A DNA stretch of 64,000 bases, taken from positions 2,107,125 through 2,171,124 of the forward strand of contig NZ_CP022522.1 in NCBI RefSeq assembly GCF_002850255.1, given 5' to 3'. Positions 8,173-17,631 of the stretch are shown here, piece by piece. Position 1 is the stretch's first letter; the number at the start of each line of letters is the position of its first letter. A model generated the notes under the pieces. It was not told the DNA's origin, made no database searches, and worked only from the letters and a program-made list of their open reading frames with translations. The stretch comes from Pseudoalteromonas sp. NC201 (GTDB taxonomy: Bacteria > Pseudomonadota > Gammaproteobacteria > Enterobacterales > Alteromonadaceae). The translations under genes and the position numbers were made by a program.

Positions 8173-10341
8173 TTAATTTAACAATACAAGTGAAGTGACA
8201 TTACGAACACCAGGATGACTCATATAATCATTTTTAATTCCTTCAACTCTCAGTGATTTACCAATCAAACTCGGGTTAAGCTTGGGACTAAATGCATCAC
8301 GCTGAGCTGCTTCCAACTTAATATATAGCTTGTTGCCAACGACAGTTGCGTCGCTTAATTCAAGCGCATAGATATCGTTTACAGCAGCTGTGATTTTGCC
8401 ACTGACTACCACTGCTGAGCCATTATTTAGCGCTAATACGTCAGCAACACTCAAATCACTAGATGACTCTGTCGTTGTACCAACGGTTTGTATTTCACTG
8501 ACTTCTCGTATCCCCGGTGCACTCATGTACGATGAGCGAACACCTTTGATAACTAAAGTAGAATCAAGAATGGATGGATTAAGCTGCGGACTAAATGCAG
8601 CACGCTGGTGACTTTCAAGTTTAACATTTATCGTATGAGTTGGATTTTGGCTGTCCTCAAGTACTAAAGCATAGATATCATTAAGTGCAGATTTAACACG
8701 CCCAACAAGCTCAATTTCATTGCCCTCGGCGGTTGCAAGCGCCTGCTCAACCGACAATGCCACTGGTGCAATCTGAATATCGCTTACATAACGAATACCA
8801 GCCTCACCCATATAGCTGTCTCGGGTACCAGTCACTATGATTGATTGACCAAGGATCTCAGGATTGAGTTGAGGGTTAAAGTCACTGCGCTGAGCAGATT
8901 CAAGCTTTACGTTGATACTTAGCGATACGTTGGCAGTATCTGTGAGTAATAGGCCATAGATACCGTTTACTTCGGCTGTCACTTTACCTAACACTGCAAA
9001 TTTAGACCCAGCTGAAGCAGCAAGTGCCTGTGCTACAGAAATCGTGCCATCAGGAGTTGGCTCTGGATCGGGATTAGGATCTGGATTGGTTTGCCCTGAA
9101 CCATAAGGCGCATTGAAAGAGTTATTTTTATAGCTATCTGTATTCCACGCATCAAAACCCGATGCAGGCGTCCCCCATGGCTGACCATTGTTTGGATCAG
9201 ACATTTCTTGCAGCGCCATTGGCACAGGTGTTACTTCGCCGCTTGCATGACCGTTAGTACCATCAAAGTACTGATACGACTCGGGCGTTGCTAGCCAATT
9301 GATGATGTTGACCGAAAGTACAGCTGCATTACCTCTGTCCGTCCAGCCGGGGTACGTCTTTTTACTATTGCCATTATCCTGACGCTTGTATTTAGGTGTA
9401 GCATCTTCAATTGGAGAAGAATCACCAATAAACGCAGCTTTACCTAATCCGGCTTTTGAGATAGCAACATACGGGCCTTCATTTCTACCACCAAAGTAAA
9501 GCCCATCATCTTTAGCATGACGCCACTTAGCTGGTGTATCTGAAGGTGAAAAATAAACCAAGCCCTTCGCTTTTTGTTCATCTACAATCGCAAGCGTCGC
9601 GCCTGCGGCCATCAATACAGGAGTAACTCCGAGTGTGATCCCTTCTGTTTTGCTCGCAGACTCAATACCACTTACGCCTTGCTTGTAGTCAGCGGCATTA
9701 AAGCGAAAGCGGATCCCAAAATTTTCTGCAAGCCATCCCATGTCTGCTGATTTTGGATTACGCCAGTCACCGTACTCACCACCTAGATTATACTTGGCCA
9801 GATCTGAGCGGTTGTAGCCGTTAAAGACTTCAGTGGCATCCCACGTATTTAGATTACGATCCGCGTCATAATGATCTGCGATAAAAAATATCCCTTTTCC
9901 ATCCGCTACAAACTGCAATAACGCTGCTTGCTCTGATTGAGTGAAAGGACGGTTAGTTTCTGCCAATACAAAGACATCTGCATCTTTAATCGCATCGTAG
10001 CTGATAACCGCTTCATTTTGATTGCTTTGAGAGGTACGGTCGTCAAAGAATCTAATCTTGCCGTCATTGTTTAAATCAACACCGCGATATTCTTTTACGG
10101 TATATCCTTCATTAACCAATGCATCCGCAAAGTCTGAAAACGCACCGTCAATAACCCAATCGGCATTTCCCTCCACGCCACCGTGTGACACATCAAATAA
10201 TACTGTCTTACCATTGCTGTTTGTGGTTGGTGTTTTAACTGGAATATGGTTATTCCAGTCATACGGCTGTGCTGCAAACACAGATGTGGATATAGCCGCA
10301 GCCAAAACTACGCTGCTAAGCTTGAAGTTTACTTGTTTCAT
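8173..10341 (-). CDS. Secreted protein with ThuA/GATase-like domain and three DUF6359-like repeats
   Basis: A 722-residue protein with a clear Sec signal (MKQVNFKLSSVVLAAAIS...VFA). Residues ~45-370 read like a class I glutamine-amidotransferase-like fold (VLFDVSHGG, DVFVLAETNRPF, GIFFIADHYD, AFIGDSSPI), as in DUF4350/GIFT-type domains without clear catalytic residues. A proline-aspartate linker (DPNPDPEPTPD) near 420 leads into three ~95-residue repeats. Each repeat carries a KLE(S/A)xQRxxFxPxLNP motif and a YMxxxGxR motif, matching the OB-like domain I know as DUF6359 and as found near secreted nucleases. Function is unknown; a role with extracellular nucleotides is suggested only by the neighbouring nucleotidase. 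A ribosome site GGGA lies 8 nt before the ATG. Confidence 0.75.
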   Translation of the reverse strand: MKQVNFKLSSVVLAAAISTSVFAAQPYDWNNHIPVKTPTTNSNGKTVLFDVSHGGVEGNADWVIDGAFSDFADALVNEGYTVKEYRGVDLNNDGKIRFFDDRTSQSNQNEAVISYDAIKDADVFVLAETNRPFTQSEQAALLQFVADGKGIFFIADHYDADRNLNTWDATEVFNGYNRSDLAKYNLGGEYGDWRNPKSADMGWLAENFGIRFRFNAADYKQGVSGIESASKTEGITLGVTPVLMAAGATLAIVDEQKAKGLVYFSPSDTPAKWRHAKDDGLYFGGRNEGPYVAISKAGLGKAAFIGDSSPIEDATPKYKRQDNGNSKKTYPGWTDRGNAAVLSVNIINWLATPESYQYFDGTNGHASGEVTPVPMALQEMSDPNNGQPWGTPASGFDAWNTDSYKNNSFNAPYGSGQTNPDPNPDPEPTPDGTISVAQALAASAGSKFAVLGKVTAEVNGIYGLLLTDTANVSLSINVKLESAQRSDFNPQLNPEILGQSIIVTGTRDSYMGEAGIRYVSDIQIAPVALSVEQALATAEGNEIELVGRVKSALNDIYALVLEDSQNPTHTINVKLESHQRAAFSPQLNPSILDSTLVIKGVRSSYMSAPGIREVSEIQTVGTTTESSSDLSVADVLALNNGSAVVVSGKITAAVNDIYALELSDATVVGNKLYIKLEAAQRDAFSPKLNPSLIGKSLRVEGIKNDYMSHPGVRNVTSLVLLN

Positions 10342-10384
10342 TCGTCAAATCCCGTTGAAAATTATAAAAAGAAGCGATAAAAAA

Positions 10385-10403
10385 GCCGCCAAAATATGGC
10401 GGC
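10385..10403 (-). terminator. Terminator between the nucleotidase and DUF6359 genes
   Basis: On the minus strand GCCGCCA pairs with TGGCGGC around a 5-nt loop and is followed by TTTTTTATC. This is a good intrinsic terminator for the nucleotidase gene and means the DUF6359 gene either has its own promoter or depends on read-through. Confidence 0.75.
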
Positions 10404-10411
10404 GTAGTGTA

Positions 10412-12451
10412 TTAGTTCAGCGGTTGTGTTAAATCCAGCTGATAAAGTGCAAAACCTCGTTCGTCGGTTTTGCCAGTAGGTAGAATATGATTAAATTGCT
10501 GACTGTAGGTTTCAGCATCCGCACTAGTTGAACTAAAGAACTCAATATTAGCGCCAACTACAGGTGCAAATGACCAGTTCATATCTGCCGATGGATCAAG
10601 TCCTGCGGCACCATTTTGGTCGCTAACAAAAGTAATATAGTCAGCAACGACCTGACGGTTCTCATTTGGCGAGTCGACAACGATTTTATCTCCCTTAATA
10701 TTTGGGAAATTACCGCCACCAGATGCACGATAGTTATTCGTTGCAACCAAGAATACTTGGTCGTCCTTCACCAACTCACCTTGATACTTCAATGCCTTAA
10801 TGCGGTTACCGTTTGACACCTTTTCACCGTTTGCCGCGTAGCGTGCAGGCTCAGTGACATCAATTTGATACGTCACACCATCTAGCACATCATAGTTATA
10901 TGAAGGAAAGTCTGGATTGATCAGCGCTTGAACGCCTTCAGTATTCGGTGTGATTTGATTGAACTGGCCTGCAGACATTTCAAGCCATTCGCGCACTTCG
11001 CTGCCCTTGAGCTTCAACACCTTAAGTACGTTAGGATAAATGTACATATCTGCAACGTTACGATAGGCGATATCACCTGCAGGAATTGCGGTAAAGTCAT
11101 CTGGCCCGCCACGCCCAGCTCTAAAGGGTGCACCCGCAGACAGAATAGGTAATCCATCAAGCTCAGTACCTTGCACTATTTTTGCTGTATACCATGCTTG
11201 TGCGTCAGTCACGATTTGGATTGAGGGGTCGTCATTCACTAACGCAAAATAGCTGTTCACAGTGTTGGTGATTTTAGCAAAAGGCTCATTCACCCATGCG
11301 CGCGTTTCAGCATGCTCACTATGCACTACCGCTTCAATTGCTGCATCGCTTTCAACCAATGATATCGTGTTTCGATTTTCATCCGTTTCATAGATTGGTT
11401 TAAGCGTTGACTGTGAGTCAACCACCGTCCATTTACCTGACTTAAACTGGATATCTAAGTCAATTACACCAAGGTGATTTCCCCAAAAACCAGGCATTAC
11501 AGCCGCAACGCCATTGATTGTGCCTTTATCGTTATCAACACCATGTGCCGCTAAGTCTGCATAGCCCGAACCTGGGAAGTTTGCATGCGCATGACCAAAC
11601 ATAATGGCGTCTATATCATCCACCTTAGATAAGGCATAAGATGCGTTTTCAGCCATTGGCTTATCGGCAGATACATCAAGACCTGAGTGCGGAATAGCAA
11701 CGACAATATCCGCGCCTTCAGCTTTCATTTTAGGCACGTAGTGTTTTGCCATTTTTACGATGTCTTTGGCTATCACTTTGCCTTCAAGATTGGCCTTATC
11801 CCATTGCATGATTTGTGGTGGAACAAACCCGATAAAGCCAACTTTAATCACCTGAAGTTTGTCATTCTCGTCAAAGAATTGCTTTTCTTGAATTAGGTAA
11901 GGCTTAAATAACGGCACATCATTTGTTTCATCTTCGTCGCCATCAACCTTAAATACGTTTGCACTGATGTAGGGAAAATTCGCATCGTCGATTGCTTCGT
12001 CTAAAAACGCCAAGCCAAAGTTAAACTCATGATTACCAATATTTGCGACATCGTACTCTAGTGTGTTCATGGCCTTATAAACCGGGTGAACTTCTCCCTC
12101 TTTGAGGTTTTTGATTTTCGCCATATAGTCGCCAAGCGGACTACCTTGGATCAAGTCACCGTTATCTACTAGCATGGAATTTTTAACTTGGCTTCTCGCT
12201 TGATGGATTAACGCCGCGGTTTTCACTAGACCCACTTTGTCGTCTTGCTTGTCTGAAAAGTAGTTGTAGTTCAATACATTTGCATGCAAATCTGTGGTTT
12301 CTAGTAAACGCAAAGACACCGCAGTGCCCTCTTTTGGAATATCAGGTCCTTTCGGCACGTTTATATCAACATTGTTATCTGAATCTGAGCAACCAGTAAT
12401 AATGCTTGTGGCACCGCACAATAGTGCGATTGGAAGTAGTTTTGTTTTCAT
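10412..12451 (-). CDS. Lipoprotein 2',3'-cyclic-nucleotide phosphodiesterase/3'-nucleotidase (CpdB-like)
   Basis: This 679-residue enzyme would hydrolyse extracellular 2',3'-cyclic nucleotides and nucleotides to nucleosides and phosphate for scavenging. The metallophosphatase domain shows TTDLHANV near residue 52, GNHEFNFG, and GHAHANFPG, all metal-binding motifs. The C-terminal 5'-nucleotidase domain shows SAGAPFRAGRGGPDDF and the ATNNYRASGGGNFP substrate loop. The N-terminus has a lipobox (ITGC, Cys21) followed by acidic residues, so the protein should be lipidated and held in the envelope, unlike the soluble periplasmic CpdB of enterobacteria. It lies upstream of the DUF6359 protein and is separated from it by a terminator. 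Confidence 0.9.
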   Translation of the reverse strand: MKTKLLPIALLCGATSIITGCSDSDNNVDINVPKGPDIPKEGTAVSLRLLETTDLHANVLNYNYFSDKQDDKVGLVKTAALIHQARSQVKNSMLVDNGDLIQGSPLGDYMAKIKNLKEGEVHPVYKAMNTLEYDVANIGNHEFNFGLAFLDEAIDDANFPYISANVFKVDGDEDETNDVPLFKPYLIQEKQFFDENDKLQVIKVGFIGFVPPQIMQWDKANLEGKVIAKDIVKMAKHYVPKMKAEGADIVVAIPHSGLDVSADKPMAENASYALSKVDDIDAIMFGHAHANFPGSGYADLAAHGVDNDKGTINGVAAVMPGFWGNHLGVIDLDIQFKSGKWTVVDSQSTLKPIYETDENRNTISLVESDAAIEAVVHSEHAETRAWVNEPFAKITNTVNSYFALVNDDPSIQIVTDAQAWYTAKIVQGTELDGLPILSAGAPFRAGRGGPDDFTAIPAGDIAYRNVADMYIYPNVLKVLKLKGSEVREWLEMSAGQFNQITPNTEGVQALINPDFPSYNYDVLDGVTYQIDVTEPARYAANGEKVSNGNRIKALKYQGELVKDDQVFLVATNNYRASGGGNFPNIKGDKIVVDSPNENRQVVADYITFVSDQNGAAGLDPSADMNWSFAPVVGANIEFFSSTSADAETYSQQFNHILPTGKTDERGFALYQLDLTQPLN

Positions 12452-12720
12452 AAGTCCTTTCTTTACTTTGTTTGCATACCCGTGTGCATGCTTTTAGTTA
12501 TTTCAGCAATACCAAGTCACGTCTCTTCTTACTCCACTTCATAGAAGCTGAACCTAGAAGCACAGCGAGTCAGTATAAACCGTTGCGTTTTGCGTGGCGG
12601 GTGTCACTATACGAGGGAAAAAAGTCAGGAAAGCTAAGCTTTTATGGCAGTTCAGTGGGATAAATATGACGTTACTAAGTCAGGAGAAGCGAATTAATTT
12701 TAAAGTGAAATATAAACAAA
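12452..12720. other. Upstream region of the nucleotidase gene
   Basis: Together with the terminator that follows this is a ~318-nt gap. It must contain the promoter of the nucleotidase. Apart from a short CATGC-containing direct repeat near 12472-12490 I see no operator or RNA gene, and the short plus-strand frames here have no protein character. Confidence 0.4.
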
Positions 12721-12741
12721 AAGCCTCCACATTGGAGGCTT
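12721..12741 (-). terminator. Terminator of the DUF5666-repeat lipoprotein gene
   Basis: A perfect 9-bp stem AAGCCTCCA/TGGAGGCTT with a 3-nt loop is followed on the minus strand by TTTGTTTAT. It lies 28 nt after the stop codon and is a strong intrinsic terminator. Confidence 0.85.
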
Positions 12742-12769
12742 TAATTGTGACTTTTACATTTACCAATAG

Positions 12770-15484
12770 TTAATCTTCAAAATCGACTTCTAGCGCGATG
12801 ATCGTGCCTTCGACCATTTGAGCGGTAACTTCAACCTTAACATCATTACTAAGGTCACTTTTTTGGCCATCTTTGAATACGGTGTCATTGGTTACATGAA
12901 CCGTCATTCCAAATAATGTAAATTGGTCGCCAGACAAGTTTGCAACTTTACCTTCGAGCTCAAAATAGGCGTAGTCTTCGAACTCTACCTTTTCAGCTTG
13001 AATATAAGTTTCACCATTTTCAGTTACTAAATAGCCTTCAACTTCAACGTTTTTGCCTGTTGCAATATCAGATTGACTGCCACCTTTCAACTGAGTTTGC
13101 TCAGATACTTTGACTTTTTGGCCAAGGACGTAAAACGCCTCATCTGTCTCAACTTGTGTGATTGGACCTTCAACCTCCACATATTTTACGGCTTCAAATT
13201 TGAGCTCTTTAGCAATAACAGTGACACCGTCGGTTGTGTAACCTTCAACCTCAACTGCCAAGCCATTTGAAAGCTTTTCAAAATTACCATTCTTAAGCTT
13301 TGTATCTGCCGTAATTTGAACGCGCTGCGCACCAAGGTTGAACTCGTAATCAAACGCAGAGTTTTTGACTAGGTCCTCAATTAAGCCTGCAATTTCGACT
13401 TCGTCAACGTCATCTTCCTCAAACTCGACCTTTTTAGCCAACAATACATTGTCGTCAGTTAACACGCCTTCTACTTCAACCGTTACACCGTTTCCAAGGT
13501 TACTGCTATTGCCATCTTTAAATTCCGTGTTGCCATCAGTTGCAATAGAGACACCATTCACCATGAACTCAGACGCTGAGACAAAGTTTGTGATTTTGCC
13601 TTCGACTTCAAGTTCAATACCATCATCAGACTCGATTTCAATTTTGAGTGCCAAGATTGAACCATCAGCACGCTGAATAGCGGTAACTTCAACTTCATCG
13701 CCAATCACAAATAAGCCGTTTTTAAACTCAGTATTTCCATCAAAAAATACTGTCTTACCATCAACACTAAAAGTTGCGTCGACCGGATTAAAACTAACCA
13801 CTTTACCTTCTAGCTCAAATCTACGGTCATCGAAGTCATCGTCTTTGTCATCAACTTCAACTTTAGTTGCGATCAATGAGTCTCCTTGGATCACATAATC
13901 AACTTCCGCGATATCACCTGCTGCCACTTGTTCAAAAAATGTCGTGAGGTTTACATCATCTTCAAGTTCCAGCTCTGTCGCACCATTGATGGCAAAGACA
14001 AGTTTGCCTACTGTGATTGTTTGCTCGCCAGCATTAACAGCCGTGATTTTTCCCTCAACCTCATGTTCTTGCTGGTCGTCAAAATCGCTTGCAGAGATAC
14101 GCTCTAAATCTCTCACAACGTAGGCACCTTCAAAACCAAATGCCTCAATTTCTACGACATCACCTACACTAAGCTTCTCAAGTTTAAGTTCGATGTCTTC
14201 TGCATCCGAGTCATCTTCAAACTGGGTATAGCTATCCACAAAATAGGTGCTACCAAATACTGTTAGTGTCTGTGCTTCAAGGTCAATATCTTCCACTACG
14301 CCAGTTAATTCGATTTCAGAGTGCTTATCAAAGCGTACTTTTTTTGCGATTAAACCTTCTTCGGTTGCAACTGCAAGCACAAATACGCGCATACCGATTT
14401 GCAGGTCATCATCATCCCCTTTTTTGAAATCAGTGTCGTCATTTAATGTGAAGCTGTGCCCGCCGATTGCGAAGGTGTCGTCACTGACTTGAGTTACAAT
14501 ACCTTCAAATTTGGCGACCGCACCTGTTGATACTGGCTCGTTGCTATCAACCTCTACACTGTCTGCAAGTAATACACCGTCAATAGGTAAACTTGATGCT
14601 TCCACCTCCACTATTGCATTGTTTTCAAGCGTCCCTTCAACTTCTGTTGCTTGGCTATAGTCTATAGTCAACATACCTAATTTGAATGTTTTCGCATCAA
14701 GATCTAGCTCAGCAACCTTACCTTCAATTTCAAATTCGCCATTTTGCTCTTCCACATCAATGCGGGTAGCAACATACTGACCCTGCCCTTGATGCAACGC
14801 ACTGATCTCTACGAAATCACCTGTCGTTATTTCTGTGAAAGCTACCTCTAATTTCGTACGTTTATCAACACTAAATTCTTGACCCAAAACAGTGATTGTT
14901 TGTTTGGCGTAGTCGACTGCCGTCACCACACCTTTAGCAGTTGCGTCATAGATAATAGAGTCAGCTACTGCAAAATTGCCATCTGCGCCTTGCTTACCTT
15001 GCAGATTTATCAGCATGCCCACTTTAAGATTTGCTTGTTGATCTGGCGTCGTCTCATAACGCACACCGTTTACGTATACACTGCCAAACCCAGTTACCGT
15101 TCCCTGTGCACTTACTGATGTACGGTAGGTAATGGTGATTGTTTCTTCTTCATTACCACTCAAATCGACAGTAACCGAGTTTTCATTTGGCTGATAGAGT
15201 GCTTGATCCACAGAACGAGAAGTAGCCGTTAATTTATACTCCCCGTTTGCTAAGGCATTTAGAGTAGTCGTGCTTGTAATGTCTTCGCTATAGCTAGAAG
15301 GGCCTGTGAGCGTTAAGCCCGCATCTGCACCAGCAGGTAAGCCTTGTACAATGACTTTTATTGAACCTTTGGTTCCTGTGTTATCACCAGGTTGCGGATC
15401 GGTATCACTTCCACTTCCGCCCCCACAAGCAACCAAAAGGCTACTCGATGCCAATAACGATGGTAACAACCATTTTTTATCCAT
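12770..15484 (-). CDS. Lipoprotein of about 11 tandem DUF5666-like repeats
   Basis: A 904-residue surface or periplasmic lipoprotein with lipobox LVAC followed by GGGSGSDTD. The ATG at 15484 has GGAG 8 nt upstream; the longer reading adds nine residues before the signal and is unlikely. After a short fold resembling a bacterial Ig-like segment (residues ~45-130), about 11 repeats of 65-75 residues run to the end. Each contains a variant of VEGKV, a short strand pair with VxGxxV, TxFxxG, and VEVEG...L.AKKVEF. This is the DUF5666 pattern, probably small beta-barrels. The protein is very acidic. No enzymatic motif is visible. Function is unknown; adhesion, matrix or metal binding are possible only by analogy with other acidic repeat lipoproteins. 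Confidence 0.8.
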   Translation of the reverse strand: MDKKWLLPSLLASSSLLVACGGGSGSDTDPQPGDNTGTKGSIKVIVQGLPAGADAGLTLTGPSSYSEDITSTTTLNALANGEYKLTATSRSVDQALYQPNENSVTVDLSGNEEETITITYRTSVSAQGTVTGFGSVYVNGVRYETTPDQQANLKVGMLINLQGKQGADGNFAVADSIIYDATAKGVVTAVDYAKQTITVLGQEFSVDKRTKLEVAFTEITTGDFVEISALHQGQGQYVATRIDVEEQNGEFEIEGKVAELDLDAKTFKLGMLTIDYSQATEVEGTLENNAIVEVEASSLPIDGVLLADSVEVDSNEPVSTGAVAKFEGIVTQVSDDTFAIGGHSFTLNDDTDFKKGDDDDLQIGMRVFVLAVATEEGLIAKKVRFDKHSEIELTGVVEDIDLEAQTLTVFGSTYFVDSYTQFEDDSDAEDIELKLEKLSVGDVVEIEAFGFEGAYVVRDLERISASDFDDQQEHEVEGKITAVNAGEQTITVGKLVFAINGATELELEDDVNLTTFFEQVAAGDIAEVDYVIQGDSLIATKVEVDDKDDDFDDRRFELEGKVVSFNPVDATFSVDGKTVFFDGNTEFKNGLFVIGDEVEVTAIQRADGSILALKIEIESDDGIELEVEGKITNFVSASEFMVNGVSIATDGNTEFKDGNSSNLGNGVTVEVEGVLTDDNVLLAKKVEFEEDDVDEVEIAGLIEDLVKNSAFDYEFNLGAQRVQITADTKLKNGNFEKLSNGLAVEVEGYTTDGVTVIAKELKFEAVKYVEVEGPITQVETDEAFYVLGQKVKVSEQTQLKGGSQSDIATGKNVEVEGYLVTENGETYIQAEKVEFEDYAYFELEGKVANLSGDQFTLFGMTVHVTNDTVFKDGQKSDLSNDVKVEVTAQMVEGTIIALEVDFED

Positions 15485-15620
15485 TATATAATCTCCTAAA
15501 TTTTGGCTCATTTAGTACATGCAGCTGCTAGCCACAAAAACTTAACATGCACTCTAGACGGCCGAAAATGAATGCCCGCTTTACTAACGCCCGAGTTGTA
15601 CCTATTTTGGTTTTTCGTCG

Positions 15621-16577
15621 TTACCACACTTCCATGCGATTAATTTGGCAGTCATCGGCATCAAAGTACTTTTTCATCACCTCTGGAAATGGGCCATTGC
15701 CGTGAGCATTCTTATTCTTCTTAAACGTATACTCCATAGCTTTATAGTAATATCGGTTGATTGGTTGAGTAATATCCATAAACCTATTCATTTGTGACCA
15801 ATCGTGAGTATCGCCACCTCCTGCAATACCTATACGATTTCCAAACCAATAGTGCTCGGGGTATTTTCTACAACTTAAGTAACCCGTTTGCATCGATGCG
15901 CTGCCTCGCATATTTTTTACTTCTGGACCAACAACATACTCTAGGTCTTCTATGGGGATATAAAATGGCTTTCTGAATAAGGTGTACGGCGTTCTTACCA
16001 ATCCGGTATGGCGGTTAAACTCGATTGCATCCACAATTCGAATTGCATTCCCTATTTTGTACATTATTAAAGGGAATGCAGTCAGTAAAAACAGCCCCAA
16101 CCATGAATGCCAAGCTGGCATACTGTCGTCTGTCATACTTACCCCTAACAGACAAACCCCAATGATAGGGCCTAATACCAACCCATGTAGCCTAATAGAC
16201 CATAATCCCGGTGAGCGCGGTACGGAAACAACCCGACCATCGCATTGGCTAGGGTAACTTACGCCACTAAAGTCGTCTCTCGGCGCAAATCTGTCTTTGC
16301 AGGGTTTTGCTTCTTTAAACTTACAGCCGTTTAGCTCTTCAGCCTTGGCTAAGCGTTCCTTATAGCTTAAGTTATGGAGATGATCTTTGGGTAGTTCTTC
16401 ATAAAAAATACCACTGCGACGATAACTTGTCTCTCTAGCCAAGTATGCATCTCTTTGTGCTTTCTTTTCTTTTTCTTCTTCAGTTGCTTCTTCTCGATAA
16501 TATCGCTCTCTTTCCTTCGCTTTATTTGCCAAATAGCTATCCAGCTCTTCTTCAGTCATATCTTCAATCTTTTTCAT
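15621..16577 (-). CDS. Candidate T6SS immunity protein, array copy 1 (DUF6708-like)
   Basis: A 318-residue membrane protein, farthest of four paralogs from the toxin gene. It has a charged helical N-terminus rich in Glu and Lys (residues 1-60), a conserved block around KDHLHNLSYKERLAKAEELN, two hydrophobic helices (~130-185), then a soluble domain with FNRHTGLVRTPYTLFRKPFY and RKYPEHYWFGN. The family resembles DUF6708 from memory. ATG at 16577 follows AAGGA by 7 nt; an upstream TTG is less likely. The tandem position downstream of a pore-forming-type effector, plus membrane helices, suggests protection of the inner membrane, as immunity proteins of VasX-type toxins do (inference). Confidence 0.6.
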   Translation of the reverse strand: MKKIEDMTEEELDSYLANKAKERERYYREEATEEEKEKKAQRDAYLARETSYRRSGIFYEELPKDHLHNLSYKERLAKAEELNGCKFKEAKPCKDRFAPRDDFSGVSYPSQCDGRVVSVPRSPGLWSIRLHGLVLGPIIGVCLLGVSMTDDSMPAWHSWLGLFLLTAFPLIMYKIGNAIRIVDAIEFNRHTGLVRTPYTLFRKPFYIPIEDLEYVVGPEVKNMRGSASMQTGYLSCRKYPEHYWFGNRIGIAGGGDTHDWSQMNRFMDITQPINRYYYKAMEYTFKKNKNAHGNGPFPEVMKKYFDADDCQINRMEVW

Positions 16578-16628
16578 CACCAATTCCTTTTAGTCAACCA
16601 CTAGAAAGCACTTGTAATGATTAACGCC

Positions 16629-17582
16629 CTACCACACTTCCATGCGATTAATTTGGCAGTCATCGGCATCAAAGTACTTTTTCATCACCTCTGGAAATGG
16701 ACCATTGCCGTGAGCATTCTTATTCTTCTTAAACGTATACTCCATAGCTTTATAGTAATATCGGTTGATTGGTTGAGTAATATCCATAAACCTATTCATT
16801 TGTGACCAATCGTGAGTATCGCCACCTCCCGCAATACCTATACGATTTCCAAACCAATAGTGCTCGGGGTATTTTCTACAACTTAAGTAACCCGTTTGCA
16901 TTGATGCGCTGCCTCGCATATTTTTTACTTCTGGACCGACGACATACTCTAGGTCTTCTATGGGGATATAAAATGGCTTTCTGAATAAGGTGTAGGGCGT
17001 TCTTACCAGTCCGGTATGACGGTTAAACTCAATTGCATCCACAATACGAATTGCATTCCCTATTTTGTACATTATTAAAGGGAATGCAGTCAGTAAAAAC
17101 AGCCCCAACCATGAATGCCAAGCTGGCATACTGTCGTCTGTCATACTTACCCCTAGCAGACAAATACCAATAATAGGGCCTAATACCAACCCATGTAGCC
17201 TAATAGACCATAATCCCGGTGAGCGCGGTACGGAAACAACCCGACCATCGCATTGGCTAGGGTAACTTACGCCACTAAAGTCGTCTCTCGGTGCAAATCT
17301 GTCTTTGCAGGGTTTTGCTTCTTTAAACTTACAGCCGTTTAATTCTTCAGCCTTGGCTAAGCGTTCCTTATAGCTTTGGTTATGGAGATGATCTTTGGGT
17401 AGGTCTTCATAATATGCATCATCTAGGCAATACCCCATTAGTCTATCGCCATATGCATCTAGTTCTGCTTCTCGCTTCTCTTCTACAGTAGCTCCTTTTT
17501 GGTAGAGCACTTCTCTTTCTTTAGCCCTCTTTGCTAAATAATTACGTATCTCCTCGTGAGTCATGTCCTTAATCTCTTTCAC
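16629..17582 (-). CDS. Candidate T6SS immunity protein, array copy 2 (DUF6708-like)
   Basis: A 317-residue paralog of its neighbours. From about residue 62 to the end it is almost identical to copy 1, but the first ~60 residues differ strongly (KEIKDMTHEE..., YCLDDAYYEDLPK), so the N-terminal region is the variable part. The start aligned with the other copies is GTG at 17582 with AAAGGAG 6 nt upstream; TTG and GTG codons just upstream are alternatives. Near-identity in the membrane region implies recent duplication or gene conversion. The same immunity role as copy 1 is inferred. Confidence 0.6.
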   Translation of the reverse strand: MKEIKDMTHEEIRNYLAKRAKEREVLYQKGATVEEKREAELDAYGDRLMGYCLDDAYYEDLPKDHLHNQSYKERLAKAEELNGCKFKEAKPCKDRFAPRDDFSGVSYPSQCDGRVVSVPRSPGLWSIRLHGLVLGPIIGICLLGVSMTDDSMPAWHSWLGLFLLTAFPLIMYKIGNAIRIVDAIEFNRHTGLVRTPYTLFRKPFYIPIEDLEYVVGPEVKNMRGSASMQTGYLSCRKYPEHYWFGNRIGIAGGGDTHDWSQMNRFMDITQPINRYYYKAMEYTFKKNKNAHGNGPFPEVMKKYFDADDCQINRMEVW

Positions 17583-17631
17583 CACCAACTCCTTTTGATT
17601 AACTACTTAAAGCACTTGTAATACTAACGCC

